This document shows, in pieces, positions 1 to 8,373 of a DNA stretch of 64,000 nt. The position numbers and the translations under genes were made by a program. Below the pieces are notes generated by a model, which was not told the DNA's origin, searched no databases, and was given only the letters and a program-made list of their open reading frames with translations. The DNA comes from Paenibacillus sp. JDR-2 (GTDB taxonomy: Bacteria > Bacillota > Bacilli > Paenibacillales > Paenibacillaceae): NCBI RefSeq assembly GCF_000023585.1, contig NC_012914.1:3053001-3117000 (forward strand), in the 5' to 3' direction. Every line of letters begins with the position of its first letter. The first letter of the stretch is position 1.

Positions 1-2
1 TC

Positions 3-527
3 CGTTTTGCGACTGGCAATTTGTATTTTATCGGTCTGCGGCTCGGTTACCTGCATTTTATGTCCGTAAAGGAAGCGGATGCGAAGCTCTCTGAGCTTGG
101 GCCGGATCCATTCGATAAAAGATTGACGCTTGAGCGCTTTAAAGCACGCTTCAACAAGAAGAGAGGCGCGCTCAAAACAGCACTTGTAGACCAGCATGTG
201 TTGTCCGGAATCGGCAATTGCTATGCGGACGAGATTGCTTTCGCGGCAAAAATCCGTCCCGATGCAAAAATTCCTTCCTTGACAGACGAAACATGGGAAC
301 GAGTCTATGAATCCATGCATAGTGTGTTAAAGGAAGCGATTTCAAAGGGTGGCTACATGGAGCAGCCGTTAACAGCAGGAGATGCAATTACCGGCGGTTA
401 CAACGATCATTGTCAGGTGTATGACCGCGGGGGAGAGCCATGCTTTGTCTGCGGTACCGCTATCGAGCAGTTTGAGATCTCGTCGCGCAAAGCTTTCGTT
501 TGCCCAGTCTGCCAGAAGGAACAGTAG
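3..527 (+). CDS. mutM: DNA glycosylase of the Fpg/Nei family, C-terminal part (5' end outside the window)
   Basis: Base-excision repair glycosylase/AP lyase that removes oxidised bases. Only the last 174 residues are present; the reading frame is open from the window edge, so the N-terminal catalytic proline and glutamate cannot be checked. Visible are the helix-two-turn-helix core (LVDQHVLSGIGNCYADEI, the usual Fpg DNA-binding stretch) and a C-terminal zinc finger with CFVCG and, about 16 residues later, CPVC. The residues before the last Cys pair are SSRKAF rather than the GRGTHYCP-like form common in MutM, so a Nei-like member is possible. The nfo gene starts 4 bases downstream, so the two base-excision repair enzymes are probably co-transcribed and act in sequence on the same lesions. 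Confidence 0.88.
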   Translation, partial: RFATGNLYFIGLRLGYLHFMSVKEADAKLSELGPDPFDKRLTLERFKARFNKKRGALKTALVDQHVLSGIGNCYADEIAFAAKIRPDAKIPSLTDETWERVYESMHSVLKEAISKGGYMEQPLTAGDAITGGYNDHCQVYDRGGEPCFVCGTAIEQFEISSRKAFVCPVCQKEQ

Positions 528-531
528 AACG

Positions 532-1362
532 ATGTACATCGGCCGTCATCTCAGCATAAAGGAAGGCTATGCCTCCGCCGCCAAAGCCGCCTATTCGGGC
601 GGCATTAATGCTTTTCAGTATTTTCCGAAAAACCCCCGCAGCCTTGGACTTAAATCCTTCGACCGGAGAGAGGCTGAGCGCTGCGCGGAACTGTGCAAGC
701 AGTACGATATACTGACCATCGCGCATTCCCCCTATCCGACGAATCTGGCTTCGGAACGGGAGGATGTTCGCCAGCGTACCGTTGAATCCTTGCTTAATGA
801 TCTGGATATTGCAAACAGCTGCGGCTCCATTGGCGTTGTCGTTCATTTTGGCGTCTATAAAGGGAAAGAACCGCTTGCCGGTTACCAATCCATTATTCAA
901 TCGCTGAATGAAGTGACAAGCAGGTGGAACGGGAATGCCAAGCTGCTGATTGAGATTCAATCTGGCGAGCATACGTTTATGGGGACGACCATTGAGGAGT
1001 TAGCCCAAATCCGGGGATTATGCGCGGAGCCTGCGAAGCTGGCTTTTTGTCTGGATACCTGCCATATGTTTGCGAGCGGTTTATGGCATGGTGAGACTGA
1101 TGCGGAATGGCTGAAGAAAGCCGTCTCATTAGGGGTGCTGGAGCATGTTGCGGCTGTGCACTTCAATGACTCGATGTTCGCGGCTGGCGCACGGCGGGAC
1201 CGGCATGCGGCGCTTGGGAGCGGCCATATCGGCGAAGCAGGACTGAAGTGGCTGATGTCCGTGCCCGCACTTGCTGGCGTTCCTTTTATACTGGAAACGC
1301 CTTCAGACGAAGACGGTTCTTATGGAAGACAATTAAACCTGATGCGCGAATGGGGGACATGA
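532..1362 (+). CDS. nfo: deoxyribonuclease IV / AP endonuclease (Nfo family)
   Basis: Zinc-dependent TIM-barrel endonuclease that cuts 5' of abasic sites, the step after glycosylase action. The 276-residue length fits the family. Metal-ligand motifs appear in the expected order: VVHFGVYKG (His), IEIQSGEH (Glu), LDTCHMFASG (Asp and His), VHFNDS, RDRHAALGSGHIG and ILETPSDE. The frame is open upstream, but ATG 532 gives the family-typical N terminus (MYIGRHLSI) and is preceded by AAGGA about 10 bases upstream, overlapping the end of the glycosylase gene. Next gene begins 3 bases after the stop. Confidence 0.9.
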   Translation: MYIGRHLSIKEGYASAAKAAYSGGINAFQYFPKNPRSLGLKSFDRREAERCAELCKQYDILTIAHSPYPTNLASEREDVRQRTVESLLNDLDIANSCGSIGVVVHFGVYKGKEPLAGYQSIIQSLNEVTSRWNGNAKLLIEIQSGEHTFMGTTIEELAQIRGLCAEPAKLAFCLDTCHMFASGLWHGETDAEWLKKAVSLGVLEHVAAVHFNDSMFAAGARRDRHAALGSGHIGEAGLKWLMSVPALAGVPFILETPSDEDGSYGRQLNLMREWGT

Positions 1363-1365
1363 ACA

Positions 1366-1701
1366 ATGATACATGTATATCTGGATGACTATCGTCCTTG
1401 TCCGAAAGGTTTCGTGCTCGCTCGGAATGCGGAGGAATGCAAGCTTCTGATTGATTCCGAATCCATAGATATCTTGTCGCTGGACTATGATCTGGGCTGG
1501 AATGAGCCGACGGGTTACGAGGTTGTCCGTCATTTGGTGGAATCTGCCCGTTATCCGAAAAAAGTCTATTTGCATACCTCCAGCACTGCGGGAAGAATGC
1601 ACATGTATCATATGCTGTCGTCCCATGCGCCGATTGAAATGAAAATAATGAACGGGCCAATGCCGGACTCGCTGCTTGACGAAATTGCGGCTGGCAGCTG
1701 A
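1366..1701 (+). CDS. cyclic-phosphate-processing receiver-domain (cREC) protein
   Basis: A 111-residue protein that is almost entirely one receiver-like domain. It opens IHVYLDDYRP, with paired acidic residues as in receivers, has LSLDYDLGW around residue 38 and VYLHTSSTAGR around residue 67. This pattern matches what I know as the cyclic-phosphate processing receiver (cREC) family. That family's proposed link to RNA 2',3'-cyclic phosphate ends comes from comparative genomics; the function here is inferred. It has no output domain. It sits between nfo (3 bases upstream) and an FtsJ-type methyltransferase that starts 43 bases downstream, so it may work with an RNA-modifying enzyme. Confidence 0.7.
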   Translation: MIHVYLDDYRPCPKGFVLARNAEECKLLIDSESIDILSLDYDLGWNEPTGYEVVRHLVESARYPKKVYLHTSSTAGRMHMYHMLSSHAPIEMKIMNGPMPDSLLDEIAAGS

Positions 1702-1744
1702 TAATAAATGTTTTTTGGGTTGGTGTAACAACGGAGGTGTTGAA

Positions 1745-2764
1745 GTGAGCCGATGGATTGGTACGGCTAATCAGGGGTATTCTCCCTATGCAATTGAAGA
1801 GCTTCGGCGGCTGTTAGACGGCGTTAAAGTAACGCAGCTTGCCGCCGGAGAAACTTTTTTATTCGACAGCGAGCTTTCTGCGGAAGACGTTACCGCTGCT
1901 GTTGCGTCGGACAAGCCGATTTTCCTGCGACATTTGCAGCCTGTTGACCGTACGGTAGAGATCAAAGGCAATGCGGATGATCTGCAGGAGCTGTCGGAGA
2001 CGATAAGACGTTCGCGTCTGCTGTTTGAGGACAAGCAGGTGGCTATCCATGTCCGCCGCTCGAACAAGACGGCCTTCCCGTATTCCGCTTCGGACACAAA
2101 GGCAGTGCTGGATGCGGTATTGGAGGAGCTGGATGCGGAACCCGTCGTCCAGCATCCGGATATTATCATTGCCATTTATGCCGCGGCAAGCGAGCTGTTT
2201 ATCGGCTTTGGCAAGCCGGAGGACATGCTGTCCGATTGGCCTGGCGGAGCGATACGATTCCAACGGGAGGAAGGGCAAATCTCGCGCGCCAAATTCAAGC
2301 TTCTTGAAGCGGAGCGGGAGTTTGGGTTGGATTATTCCATGTTCCGTAGTGCCGTGGACATTGGAGCGGCTCCTGGCGGCTGGACATCCCTGCTGCTTGA
2401 ACGGGGTCTGCGGGTAACGGCGATTGATCCGGGAGACATGCACCCGTCGCTGGCAGGTCATCCTGCATTGACGTACCTGAAACGGAATGCATCGGAGGTC
2501 AAGTTCAAGCCGGGTTCCTTTGATCTGCTTGTATGCGATATGAGCTGGAGCCCCATGCAGATGTGCCGTCTGGTGCTTGATTTGGAAGAGACGCTGGCAC
2601 CGCATGCCTCGGCTATTATTACGATAAAGCTGATGCACAAAAAGCCTCTTCAGACCATTCGCGAGGTCAAGGAACGTTTTTCAACCGCATTTATCATTAA
2701 ACGCGCCAAGCAGTTATTCCATAACCGCGAGGAGATTACGTTATACCTGGAAAAGAAGCAGTAG
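1745..2764 (+). CDS. FtsJ/RlmM-type SAM-dependent 2'-O-methyltransferase
   Basis: Predicted RNA ribose methyltransferase of 339 residues. The C-terminal half carries the Rossmann methyltransferase domain: AVDIGAAPGGWTSLLLERG (SAM-binding motif I), VTAIDPG, FDLLVCDMSW (motif IV Asp) and IITIKLMHK (catalytic Lys region). The N-terminal half is a separate domain, perhaps THUMP-like, giving an RlmM-like layout. GTG 1745 is chosen as start because GGAGGT lies 6 bases upstream; the frame is open further upstream but lacks a ribosome binding site there. An RNA target such as 23S rRNA is inferred from family, not shown. A strong terminator follows at 2796. Confidence 0.78.
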   Translation: MSRWIGTANQGYSPYAIEELRRLLDGVKVTQLAAGETFLFDSELSAEDVTAAVASDKPIFLRHLQPVDRTVEIKGNADDLQELSETIRRSRLLFEDKQVAIHVRRSNKTAFPYSASDTKAVLDAVLEELDAEPVVQHPDIIIAIYAAASELFIGFGKPEDMLSDWPGGAIRFQREEGQISRAKFKLLEAEREFGLDYSMFRSAVDIGAAPGGWTSLLLERGLRVTAIDPGDMHPSLAGHPALTYLKRNASEVKFKPGSFDLLVCDMSWSPMQMCRLVLDLEETLAPHASAIITIKLMHKKPLQTIREVKERFSTAFIIKRAKQLFHNREEITLYLEKKQ

Positions 2765-2795
2765 GCGTGATATAACGGAATACAACAGGGAAAGC

Positions 2796-2850
2796 ATCCC
2801 GGTTTGAACAGGAGTCCAAGAAGACTCTTGTTTCAAGCCGGGATTTTTTT
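2796..2850 (+). terminator. intrinsic terminator after the repair/methyltransferase cluster
   Basis: Long stem beginning ATCCCGG and closing CCGGGAT with a second paired block (GGAGT/GACTC), then seven T residues. It separates the first operon from the kinase gene. Confidence 0.85.
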
Positions 2851-2883
2851 GTTGATCATGTTTAATTTAAGGAGGATTCTTTC

Positions 2884-4488
2884 ATGCAAAATGAAGGCAG
2901 GTTGATTCATCTCGAATCCGGAATGATACTCGGAGAGCGGTACACTCTGGTAGGGAAGCTTGGAAGCGGGGGGATGGGGGATGTGTACGCCGCGGAGGAT
3001 TTGAAGCTTCAAGGGAAGCTGCGCGCGATTAAAGTGACGGATTCAGACCGCGCATCAGAGGAAGCTAGAATGCTGATGCGACTCAGTCATCCGAATCTGC
3101 CTCATATTATGGACAGCTTTACACTAACGGGTTATGGAGCTGAAGCCATCGTTATGGACTATATCCATGGAGTGACGCTGGGAGAACTGTTCAACCGGCA
3201 TAATCGGCAGCTTTCTTTCGGGGAAGCAATAAAGCTTGCGCTGCCGATTTGCTCGGCGCTTGTTTACTTGCATAGCCAATTTCCGCCAATCATTCATCGT
3301 GATCTTAAGCCTTCGAATATCATGGTTGAAAACAACGGACATGTCCGGCTTATCGATTTTGGAATCGCCAAATCTAGAACCGCCTTGCAGACGCAGACGA
3401 CCATGAAGCTGGGAACGCCGGGATTTGCAGCTCCTGAGCAGCATATGGGACGGAGCGAGACCCGGACTGACATATACGGATTTGGTGCCTTGCTCTATTA
3501 CTTGCTCAGCGAAGGGAGTTACTTAAACCATGCAGAAATGATGAACCGAAGCAACAGGTTTATCCGGGGATTACGGACAGATGTTCCAAGCCGGTTCGCC
3601 GATTTGCTGTGGAGAATGGTTCAGCCCCGTATCGAGGACCGGTATAATACGATGGTTGAGGTGGAGAGGGAACTGCATGCTTGTGCCGGTATTGCGGCTA
3701 ATAGAGACATTCCTGTCCGTTTTGCCGGAACTTCCAAGCTCGTTCAAGGAGGTAATCCGGAAGATTGCCGTACGATGAAGATTGCGGTCGTTCCGGTCTC
3801 ATCCGGAGCGGGGGCCACGTTTGTGGCCATTACCCTGGCAAAGCTGCTTGCAAATGGCGGAATCCCTTGCGCTGCCGCTGAATTTCCTTCCGAACGGCCT
3901 GAATGGGCGGCATTGCTGCGAAGTAATATGAGAGGACGAGATCAGCTGGAAGACAGGTATTATAGCTGGAACGAGCAGGGGGTATGGTGGCATGCCCAGA
4001 AGCATCCGGTTACCCAAGACTATAGAGATGAGCTGGATAAGCTTCAGCTGCGATTAAGAGCGAAGGAAATTGCCGTGTCCGTTACCGATGTATCCGTCGG
4101 AGCGTTAATCCATCACAAGGAATGGCTGCTCCAATCAGAACTTGTGCTTGTTGTAGCCGATCCCTATCCATCGAGGTGGAAGGCGGATCAAATTCTGGAG
4201 CTGGAGCAAATAAGCAGGAAGCTTGAAGCTCGCGGTGCTTCCCTGAAGTGGATCGCCAACAAGGATGCAAAATTTTCTGGCAGGAACGAATGGATCGGAA
4301 TGATGCCCGAACTTCCGATTGCCGCTGTTCCGCTGCTGCCGGCAACCGATTGGCTGGATGCGATTTGGCACGGAAAATGGGCCACGGATATAAAAGCGAT
4401 GGGCAAGCCGCTGGAGAAAGCTTTTAAGCCTCTCCTTGACTTTATTTCGCACGAAATGCAAAGGAATGCTGCTCATGTCAGGTTTTGA
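2884..4488 (+). CDS. serine/threonine protein kinase with C-terminal MinD/CpaE-like domain
   Basis: 534 residues. The first ~270 form a Hanks-type kinase: glycine loop GSGGMGDVYAAED, catalytic loop HRDLKPSN, DFG in LIDFGIAK, and FAAPEQ in the activation segment. No transmembrane segment and no PASTA repeats, so it is not the usual PrkC/PknB sensor. From about residue 298 the protein continues MKIAVVPVSSGAGATFVAITLAKLL, which looks like the first strand and a deviant P-loop of a MinD/ParA/CpaE fold, but the loop lacks the usual lysine, so ATP hydrolysis by that part is doubtful. ATG 2884 has AAGGAGG about 8 bases upstream. Substrate unknown. It stands alone between a terminator and the two-component system. 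Confidence 0.82.
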   Translation: MQNEGRLIHLESGMILGERYTLVGKLGSGGMGDVYAAEDLKLQGKLRAIKVTDSDRASEEARMLMRLSHPNLPHIMDSFTLTGYGAEAIVMDYIHGVTLGELFNRHNRQLSFGEAIKLALPICSALVYLHSQFPPIIHRDLKPSNIMVENNGHVRLIDFGIAKSRTALQTQTTMKLGTPGFAAPEQHMGRSETRTDIYGFGALLYYLLSEGSYLNHAEMMNRSNRFIRGLRTDVPSRFADLLWRMVQPRIEDRYNTMVEVERELHACAGIAANRDIPVRFAGTSKLVQGGNPEDCRTMKIAVVPVSSGAGATFVAITLAKLLANGGIPCAAAEFPSERPEWAALLRSNMRGRDQLEDRYYSWNEQGVWWHAQKHPVTQDYRDELDKLQLRLRAKEIAVSVTDVSVGALIHHKEWLLQSELVLVVADPYPSRWKADQILELEQISRKLEARGASLKWIANKDAKFSGRNEWIGMMPELPIAAVPLLPATDWLDAIWHGKWATDIKAMGKPLEKAFKPLLDFISHEMQRNAAHVRF

Positions 4489-4500
4489 CGCTGACCTTGC

Positions 4501-4529
4501 TTGCAATTGAAATAAACCTTCTTTATGAT
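4501..4529 (+). promoter_or_regulatory. candidate sigma-A promoter for the two-component operon
   Basis: TTGCAA at 4501-4506, 17-base spacer, TATGAT at 4524-4529, about 44 bases before the response regulator start. Confidence 0.5.
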
Positions 4530-4572
4530 GAATACGAGTCCATAGCATATTTAGAAGCAGGTGACATTCGTA

Positions 4573-5271
4573 ATGAATGAACGAGTTCTGGTCGTTGAAG
4601 ATGAGGCGGGTATTTCCCGCATTTTACAGCTTGAATTAGAGCATGAAGGATATACGGTCGGTACAGCAGCCGACGGACGGACAGGTTATGAAATGGCCTC
4701 GACAGGCGAATGGGAGCTGGTATTGCTCGATGTGATGCTTCCCGAATTAAACGGCATTGAAGTGCTTCGCCGTCTGCGGCAGGCCGGCAACCCGGTTCCC
4801 GTTATTTTGCTGACGGCAAGAGATACGGTACCGGATAAGGTCAGCGGTTTTGAACACGGCGCTAATGACTATATTACAAAGCCGTTTGCGATGGAAGAGC
4901 TGCTTGCCCGCGTCCGCAATATTTTGCGTATCTTCCAGCAGTACCCGAAAGAATCCGAAGGATCCGACCTGATTAAGGTTGGAGATTTAACGATCGAGCT
5001 GCGTACCCGCAAGGTATACCGCAAGGAAATCGTTATTGAGCTAACGCCTCGCGAATTCGAGCTTCTTGTCTATCTGGTCGAGAACAAAAACGAAGAGAAA
5101 TCGCGGGAAGACATTTTATCGGAAGTATGGGGTTATGACTTTATCGGGGAAACAAACTTGGTGGACGTCTATATCCGGTACTTGCGCCAAAAGCTGGATA
5201 AGGGCTACCGTCATAAGCTGATTCATACCGTAAGGGGCGTCGGCTATATGATAAAGGAGCCTGACGCATGA
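4573..5271 (+). CDS. OmpR-family response regulator (ArlR-like)
   Basis: DNA-binding response regulator of 232 residues. Receiver domain: VVEDEAG acidic pair, phospho-acceptor Asp in LLDVMLPELNG, and Lys in ITKPFAMEELLARV. Winged-helix output domain: ELTPREFELLVYLVENKN, EVWGYDF, VDVYIRYLRQKLD and IHTVRGVGYMI. The preferred start is ATG 4573 because AGGTG lies 8 bases upstream; a GTG at 4561 is in frame but overlaps that site. The stop overlaps the histidine kinase start (ATGA), so the two are translationally coupled. It resembles ArlR/YkoG in layout, but orthology is not established. Confidence 0.88.
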   Translation: MNERVLVVEDEAGISRILQLELEHEGYTVGTAADGRTGYEMASTGEWELVLLDVMLPELNGIEVLRRLRQAGNPVPVILLTARDTVPDKVSGFEHGANDYITKPFAMEELLARVRNILRIFQQYPKESEGSDLIKVGDLTIELRTRKVYRKEIVIELTPREFELLVYLVENKNEEKSREDILSEVWGYDFIGETNLVDVYIRYLRQKLDKGYRHKLIHTVRGVGYMIKEPDA

Positions 5272-6623
5272 CGCTTCGCAAACGATTCACGCTTTTTACG
5301 ATTTTCTGGCTCATTTTTATTCTAATTCTCTTTAATATCTTTGTTTATTTCTACGTTATCAAGATTACGACGGAAAGCGAAGAGCGCGTGATCGGGAATA
5401 AAGTGAATCTGATGCTGGAAAATCCGAAGATACAGGACGGCAAAGGGATCTATGATGCCGATCTGCTAAGCGAATATTACAATGTCAATGAAATGATACG
5501 AATTATTAGGCCGGATAACAAAATCGTCAATATTACCGGATCAGATCCCGTACTTCTCAATCTTCCGGCGTCTTTCCAGGGCCATCATGATACCGGGATG
5601 ATCAAAAAAGGCAGCGAGCGCATCATGTACATGCGTGTGCCAATCTATGACGGACCTAACGTGGTTGCCATGCTGGAAATCAATCGCGTGTTGAATGAAC
5701 TGGACGATTACTTGCAAATTCTGGTTGCCGCTTTATCGGTAACCAGCGCGGGAGCCATTCTGTTCGCCATCTTCGGGACATATTGGTTCACCTCGCGGCT
5801 TACTTCGCCGATGCAGCAGATGATTAATACGATGCGCGAGATCGACAGAAGCGGTAAGCTGCGAAAAATCGAGCCTTCCAGTCATGAGGAGTCGGCAGAG
5901 CTCCAGCAGCTGGTCCGTGCTTTTAACCAGATGATCGACCGGCTTGACCGGACGTTCGCGCGGCAAAAGCAGTTTGTTGCCGATGCCTCCCACGAGTTGA
6001 AAACCCCACTTACGGTTATTAGCAGCTACGCGGGCATGTTAAAACGTTGGGGACGCGACGATGCAAGCGTTCGCGACGAGGCTATTGAAGCCATTGATAA
6101 AGAAGCAAGCAGACTGCAAACCTTGACGAAGTCGATGCTGATGCTGGCGGAAGCCGAGCAGGAAGATTGGCTGAATCAAGAGATGTTCGACGTGGTGCTG
6201 GTCGTCGAGGAACTGGCGGTTATGCTCCAGACAACCTTCCAGCGTCCGATAAGAGTGAAGGCATTGTCGCGGTCTGTCCGAATGTATGGGGATAAGGACA
6301 AAATCCAGCAGCTGCTTGTCATCTTGCTGGACAATGCGATTAAATACAGTAAAGATCCGATCGATGTCTCCGTCAGCGTGGCGAAAAATATCGTGAAGAT
6401 TGAAGTGAAGGACAAAGGGATCGGCATTCCGGAAAACGAAATTCCGCATATGTTCGAGCGTTTCTACCGTGTAGACGGGGCAAGAAGCCGCGCGACCGGC
6501 GGAGCGGGACTTGGCCTGTCGATTGCCAAGCGTATTGTGGATCTGCACGAAGGCAAGATTGATGTATTCAGCTTGCCTGATCTGGGGACAACCATTACGC
6601 TGCAATTCAAACAAAGAAAGTAA
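5268..6623 (+). CDS. sensor histidine kinase with HAMP domain (ArlS-like)
   Basis: Membrane sensor of 451 residues. A transmembrane helix near residues 11-32 and a second near 150-172 flank an extracytoplasmic domain of about 115 residues, followed by HAMP (TSRLTSPMQQMINTMREI). HisKA carries the phosphorylated His in DASHELKTPLTVI. The ATPase domain shows the N box (ILLDNAIKYSK), G1 (VKDKGIGIP), F box (MFERFYRVD) and G2 (GGAGLGLSIAK). All catalytic motifs are intact. Coupled to the upstream regulator by a 4-base overlap. Signal unknown. The layout fits ArlS-type kinases. Confidence 0.88.
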   Translation: MTLRKRFTLFTIFWLIFILILFNIFVYFYVIKITTESEERVIGNKVNLMLENPKIQDGKGIYDADLLSEYYNVNEMIRIIRPDNKIVNITGSDPVLLNLPASFQGHHDTGMIKKGSERIMYMRVPIYDGPNVVAMLEINRVLNELDDYLQILVAALSVTSAGAILFAIFGTYWFTSRLTSPMQQMINTMREIDRSGKLRKIEPSSHEESAELQQLVRAFNQMIDRLDRTFARQKQFVADASHELKTPLTVISSYAGMLKRWGRDDASVRDEAIEAIDKEASRLQTLTKSMLMLAEAEQEDWLNQEMFDVVLVVEELAVMLQTTFQRPIRVKALSRSVRMYGDKDKIQQLLVILLDNAIKYSKDPIDVSVSVAKNIVKIEVKDKGIGIPENEIPHMFERFYRVDGARSRATGGAGLGLSIAKRIVDLHEGKIDVFSLPDLGTTITLQFKQRK

Positions 6624-6635
6624 GGGGAGAGGTCG

Positions 6636-7496
6636 TTGAAATACCGGGTTGCCTCTGTGCAATATAAGCTTGAAGATATTGGATCGTTCGAAGATTTTGC
6701 CGCTCAGGTAACGCATTACGTTCGTAATGCGTCCGAGTACGGAACCGAGATTATTTTGTTCCCGGAGTTTCTTACCACTCAGCTGTTATCGATTGGCGAC
6801 GGCACGGGCAAAGCCTTGCCGATCGACCGTCTGCCTGAATTTACGGAGCAGTATGAAAGCCTGTTCCGTTCTCTTGCTGCCGAATATAACATGCATATCG
6901 TTGGCGGGACGCATGTGGTTGATGCCGGTAACGGCAAGCGTCAGAATACGGCTCATTTATTCCATCCGGGCGGGAAGATTGATCGTCAGGCGAAAATCCA
7001 CCTTACGCCTACCGAGGTCAGCGAATGGAATATGTCGCCGGGCGACGGTCTGCAGGTTATCGAGACGCCGTTTGGCACAATCGCCATGCTGACCTGCTAC
7101 GATATCGAATTTCCAGAGATCGTCCGGATGGCGCGCGCTAAAGGCGCGGACGTTATTTTCTGCCCATCCTGCACGGATGACCGCCATGGCTTCTACCGAG
7201 TCCGGTACTGCTGCCATGCAAGAGCGGTGGAGAATCAGGTGTACATTGTAACGACCGGTACGGTAGGGGCCTTGCGCAAGGTTGACTTTATGCGTGCGAA
7301 CTACGGTCAGGCTGCCGTGATCACGCCTAACGATATTCCGTTCCCGCCTGCAGGGATTTTGAGTGAAGGCGTCATTAACGATGACATGCTGATCGTAGCG
7401 GATCTTGACCTGAAGCTGCTGGAGGATGTCCGTGCTGCCGGCTCTGTAACGACCTGGAGAGACCGCCGTACAGACTTGTATACGGACTGGGCATAA
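6636..7496 (+). CDS. nitrilase-superfamily C-N hydrolase
   Basis: Carbon-nitrogen hydrolase of 286 residues, cleaving an amide or related C-N bond; substrate unknown. The catalytic triad is visible as Glu in ILFPEFLTT, Lys in QAKIHLTPTE and Cys in MLTCYDIEFPE. TTG 6636 is taken as start: GGGGAGAGG lies just upstream and the protein opens KYRVASVQYK, typical of the family. It begins 12 bases after the histidine kinase, so it is probably in the same operon. It is followed by a GNAT gene 26 bases downstream, an arrangement reminiscent of amidohydrolase-acetyltransferase fusions known in other bacteria. Confidence 0.85.
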   Translation: MKYRVASVQYKLEDIGSFEDFAAQVTHYVRNASEYGTEIILFPEFLTTQLLSIGDGTGKALPIDRLPEFTEQYESLFRSLAAEYNMHIVGGTHVVDAGNGKRQNTAHLFHPGGKIDRQAKIHLTPTEVSEWNMSPGDGLQVIETPFGTIAMLTCYDIEFPEIVRMARAKGADVIFCPSCTDDRHGFYRVRYCCHARAVENQVYIVTTGTVGALRKVDFMRANYGQAAVITPNDIPFPPAGILSEGVINDDMLIVADLDLKLLEDVRAAGSVTTWRDRRTDLYTDWA

Positions 7497-7522
7497 GCTG
7501 CGGGAGTGGAAGGAGGCGTGAA

Positions 7523-8182
7523 ATGCTTAAGCAATTATACGTTATTCATGACGGTGTTCCAACAGAAGCTATTATACGTTCGTATACGAGTGAAGACTTT
7601 CAAGGCTTGATTGCGGTGCAAAGCGAATGCTTCCCGCCTCCGTATCCGGAGGAGCTGTGGTGGAGCGTGGAGCAGCTGAATGAACATATTAGCCGTTTCC
7701 CTGAAGGCGCGTTATGCTGCGAAATCGGCGGCAAAGTAATCGGATCCATGACAGGGCTTATCGTGGATATGAATCAATATCATGGATCGCACAGCTGGGA
7801 GCAAATTACGGACGGCGGTTATATCCGCAACCACAATCCCGAAGGGGATACGTTATACGTTGCGGACATTTGCGTTATTCCCGCCTACCGCAAAGCGGGC
7901 ATCGGCAAATGGCTGCTGCAGTCCATGTACGAAACCGTTGTTCATCTGCGGCTAAAGCGCCTGCTTGGAGCCGGCAGAATGCCGGGCTACCACAAGTTCG
8001 CAGCGGAAGAGACTCCGGAGCAATACCTGGATAAAGTGATGAAGGGGATCTACAAGGATCCGGTCATTACGTTCCTTCTGCGCTGCGGCCGCACACCGGT
8101 CGGAATTGCGTCAGACTATCTGGACGATGAAGAGTCCTGCAATTACGCGGCTTTGATGGAATGGCGCAATCCTTTTCTTTAG
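7523..8182 (+). CDS. GNAT-family N-acetyltransferase
   Basis: 219 residues. The acetyl-CoA binding region is in the second half: LYVADICVIPAYRKAGIGKWLLQSMYE matches GNAT motif A (Arg/Gln-x-x-Gly-x-Gly/Ala pattern, here RKAGIG). The N-terminal part has an acceptor-side stretch with ECFPPPYPEELWW. ATG 7523 follows AAGGAGG by 7 bases. It follows the nitrilase-like gene closely, and together they resemble split versions of a C-N hydrolase/GNAT protein; the substrate cannot be read from sequence. A large imperfect hairpin lies between this gene and the next GNAT gene. Confidence 0.8.
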   Translation: MLKQLYVIHDGVPTEAIIRSYTSEDFQGLIAVQSECFPPPYPEELWWSVEQLNEHISRFPEGALCCEIGGKVIGSMTGLIVDMNQYHGSHSWEQITDGGYIRNHNPEGDTLYVADICVIPAYRKAGIGKWLLQSMYETVVHLRLKRLLGAGRMPGYHKFAAEETPEQYLDKVMKGIYKDPVITFLLRCGRTPVGIASDYLDDEESCNYAALMEWRNPFL

Positions 8183-8223
8183 AATTACATGGTTAAAACA
8201 TAATTTTTGAGCCGTGACACGGC

Positions 8224-8341
8224 GAAAAAGCTTGGAGCTTTCGGAGCGGTAGCGTCCGCCTTTGTTTTTGAAGGTCTACTTCTGGAAATCTAATCAAGAG
8301 ACCATTCAAAAACAACAGCGGCCGATGGCCCAAGCTTTTTC
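8224..8341. repeat. 118-base imperfect inverted repeat, possible dispersed element or terminator
   Basis: Outer arms GAAAAAGCTTGG (8224-8235) and CCAAGCTTTTTC (8330-8341) are perfect complements. A second nested pair, TTGTTTTTGAAGGTCT (8262-8277) with 8299-8315, pairs with one bulge. A small side hairpin (CGGAGCG...TCCG) sits at 8241-8257. A separate short hairpin GCCGTG-A-CACGGC is at 8211-8223. No protein is encoded. The size and nesting suggest a MITE- or REP-like intergenic repeat; it could also act as a terminator because the 3' arm is U-rich. Confidence 0.65.
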
Positions 8342-8373
8342 AAAGTGCGATTAGCTTAGTAGGAGGTTTTTTC

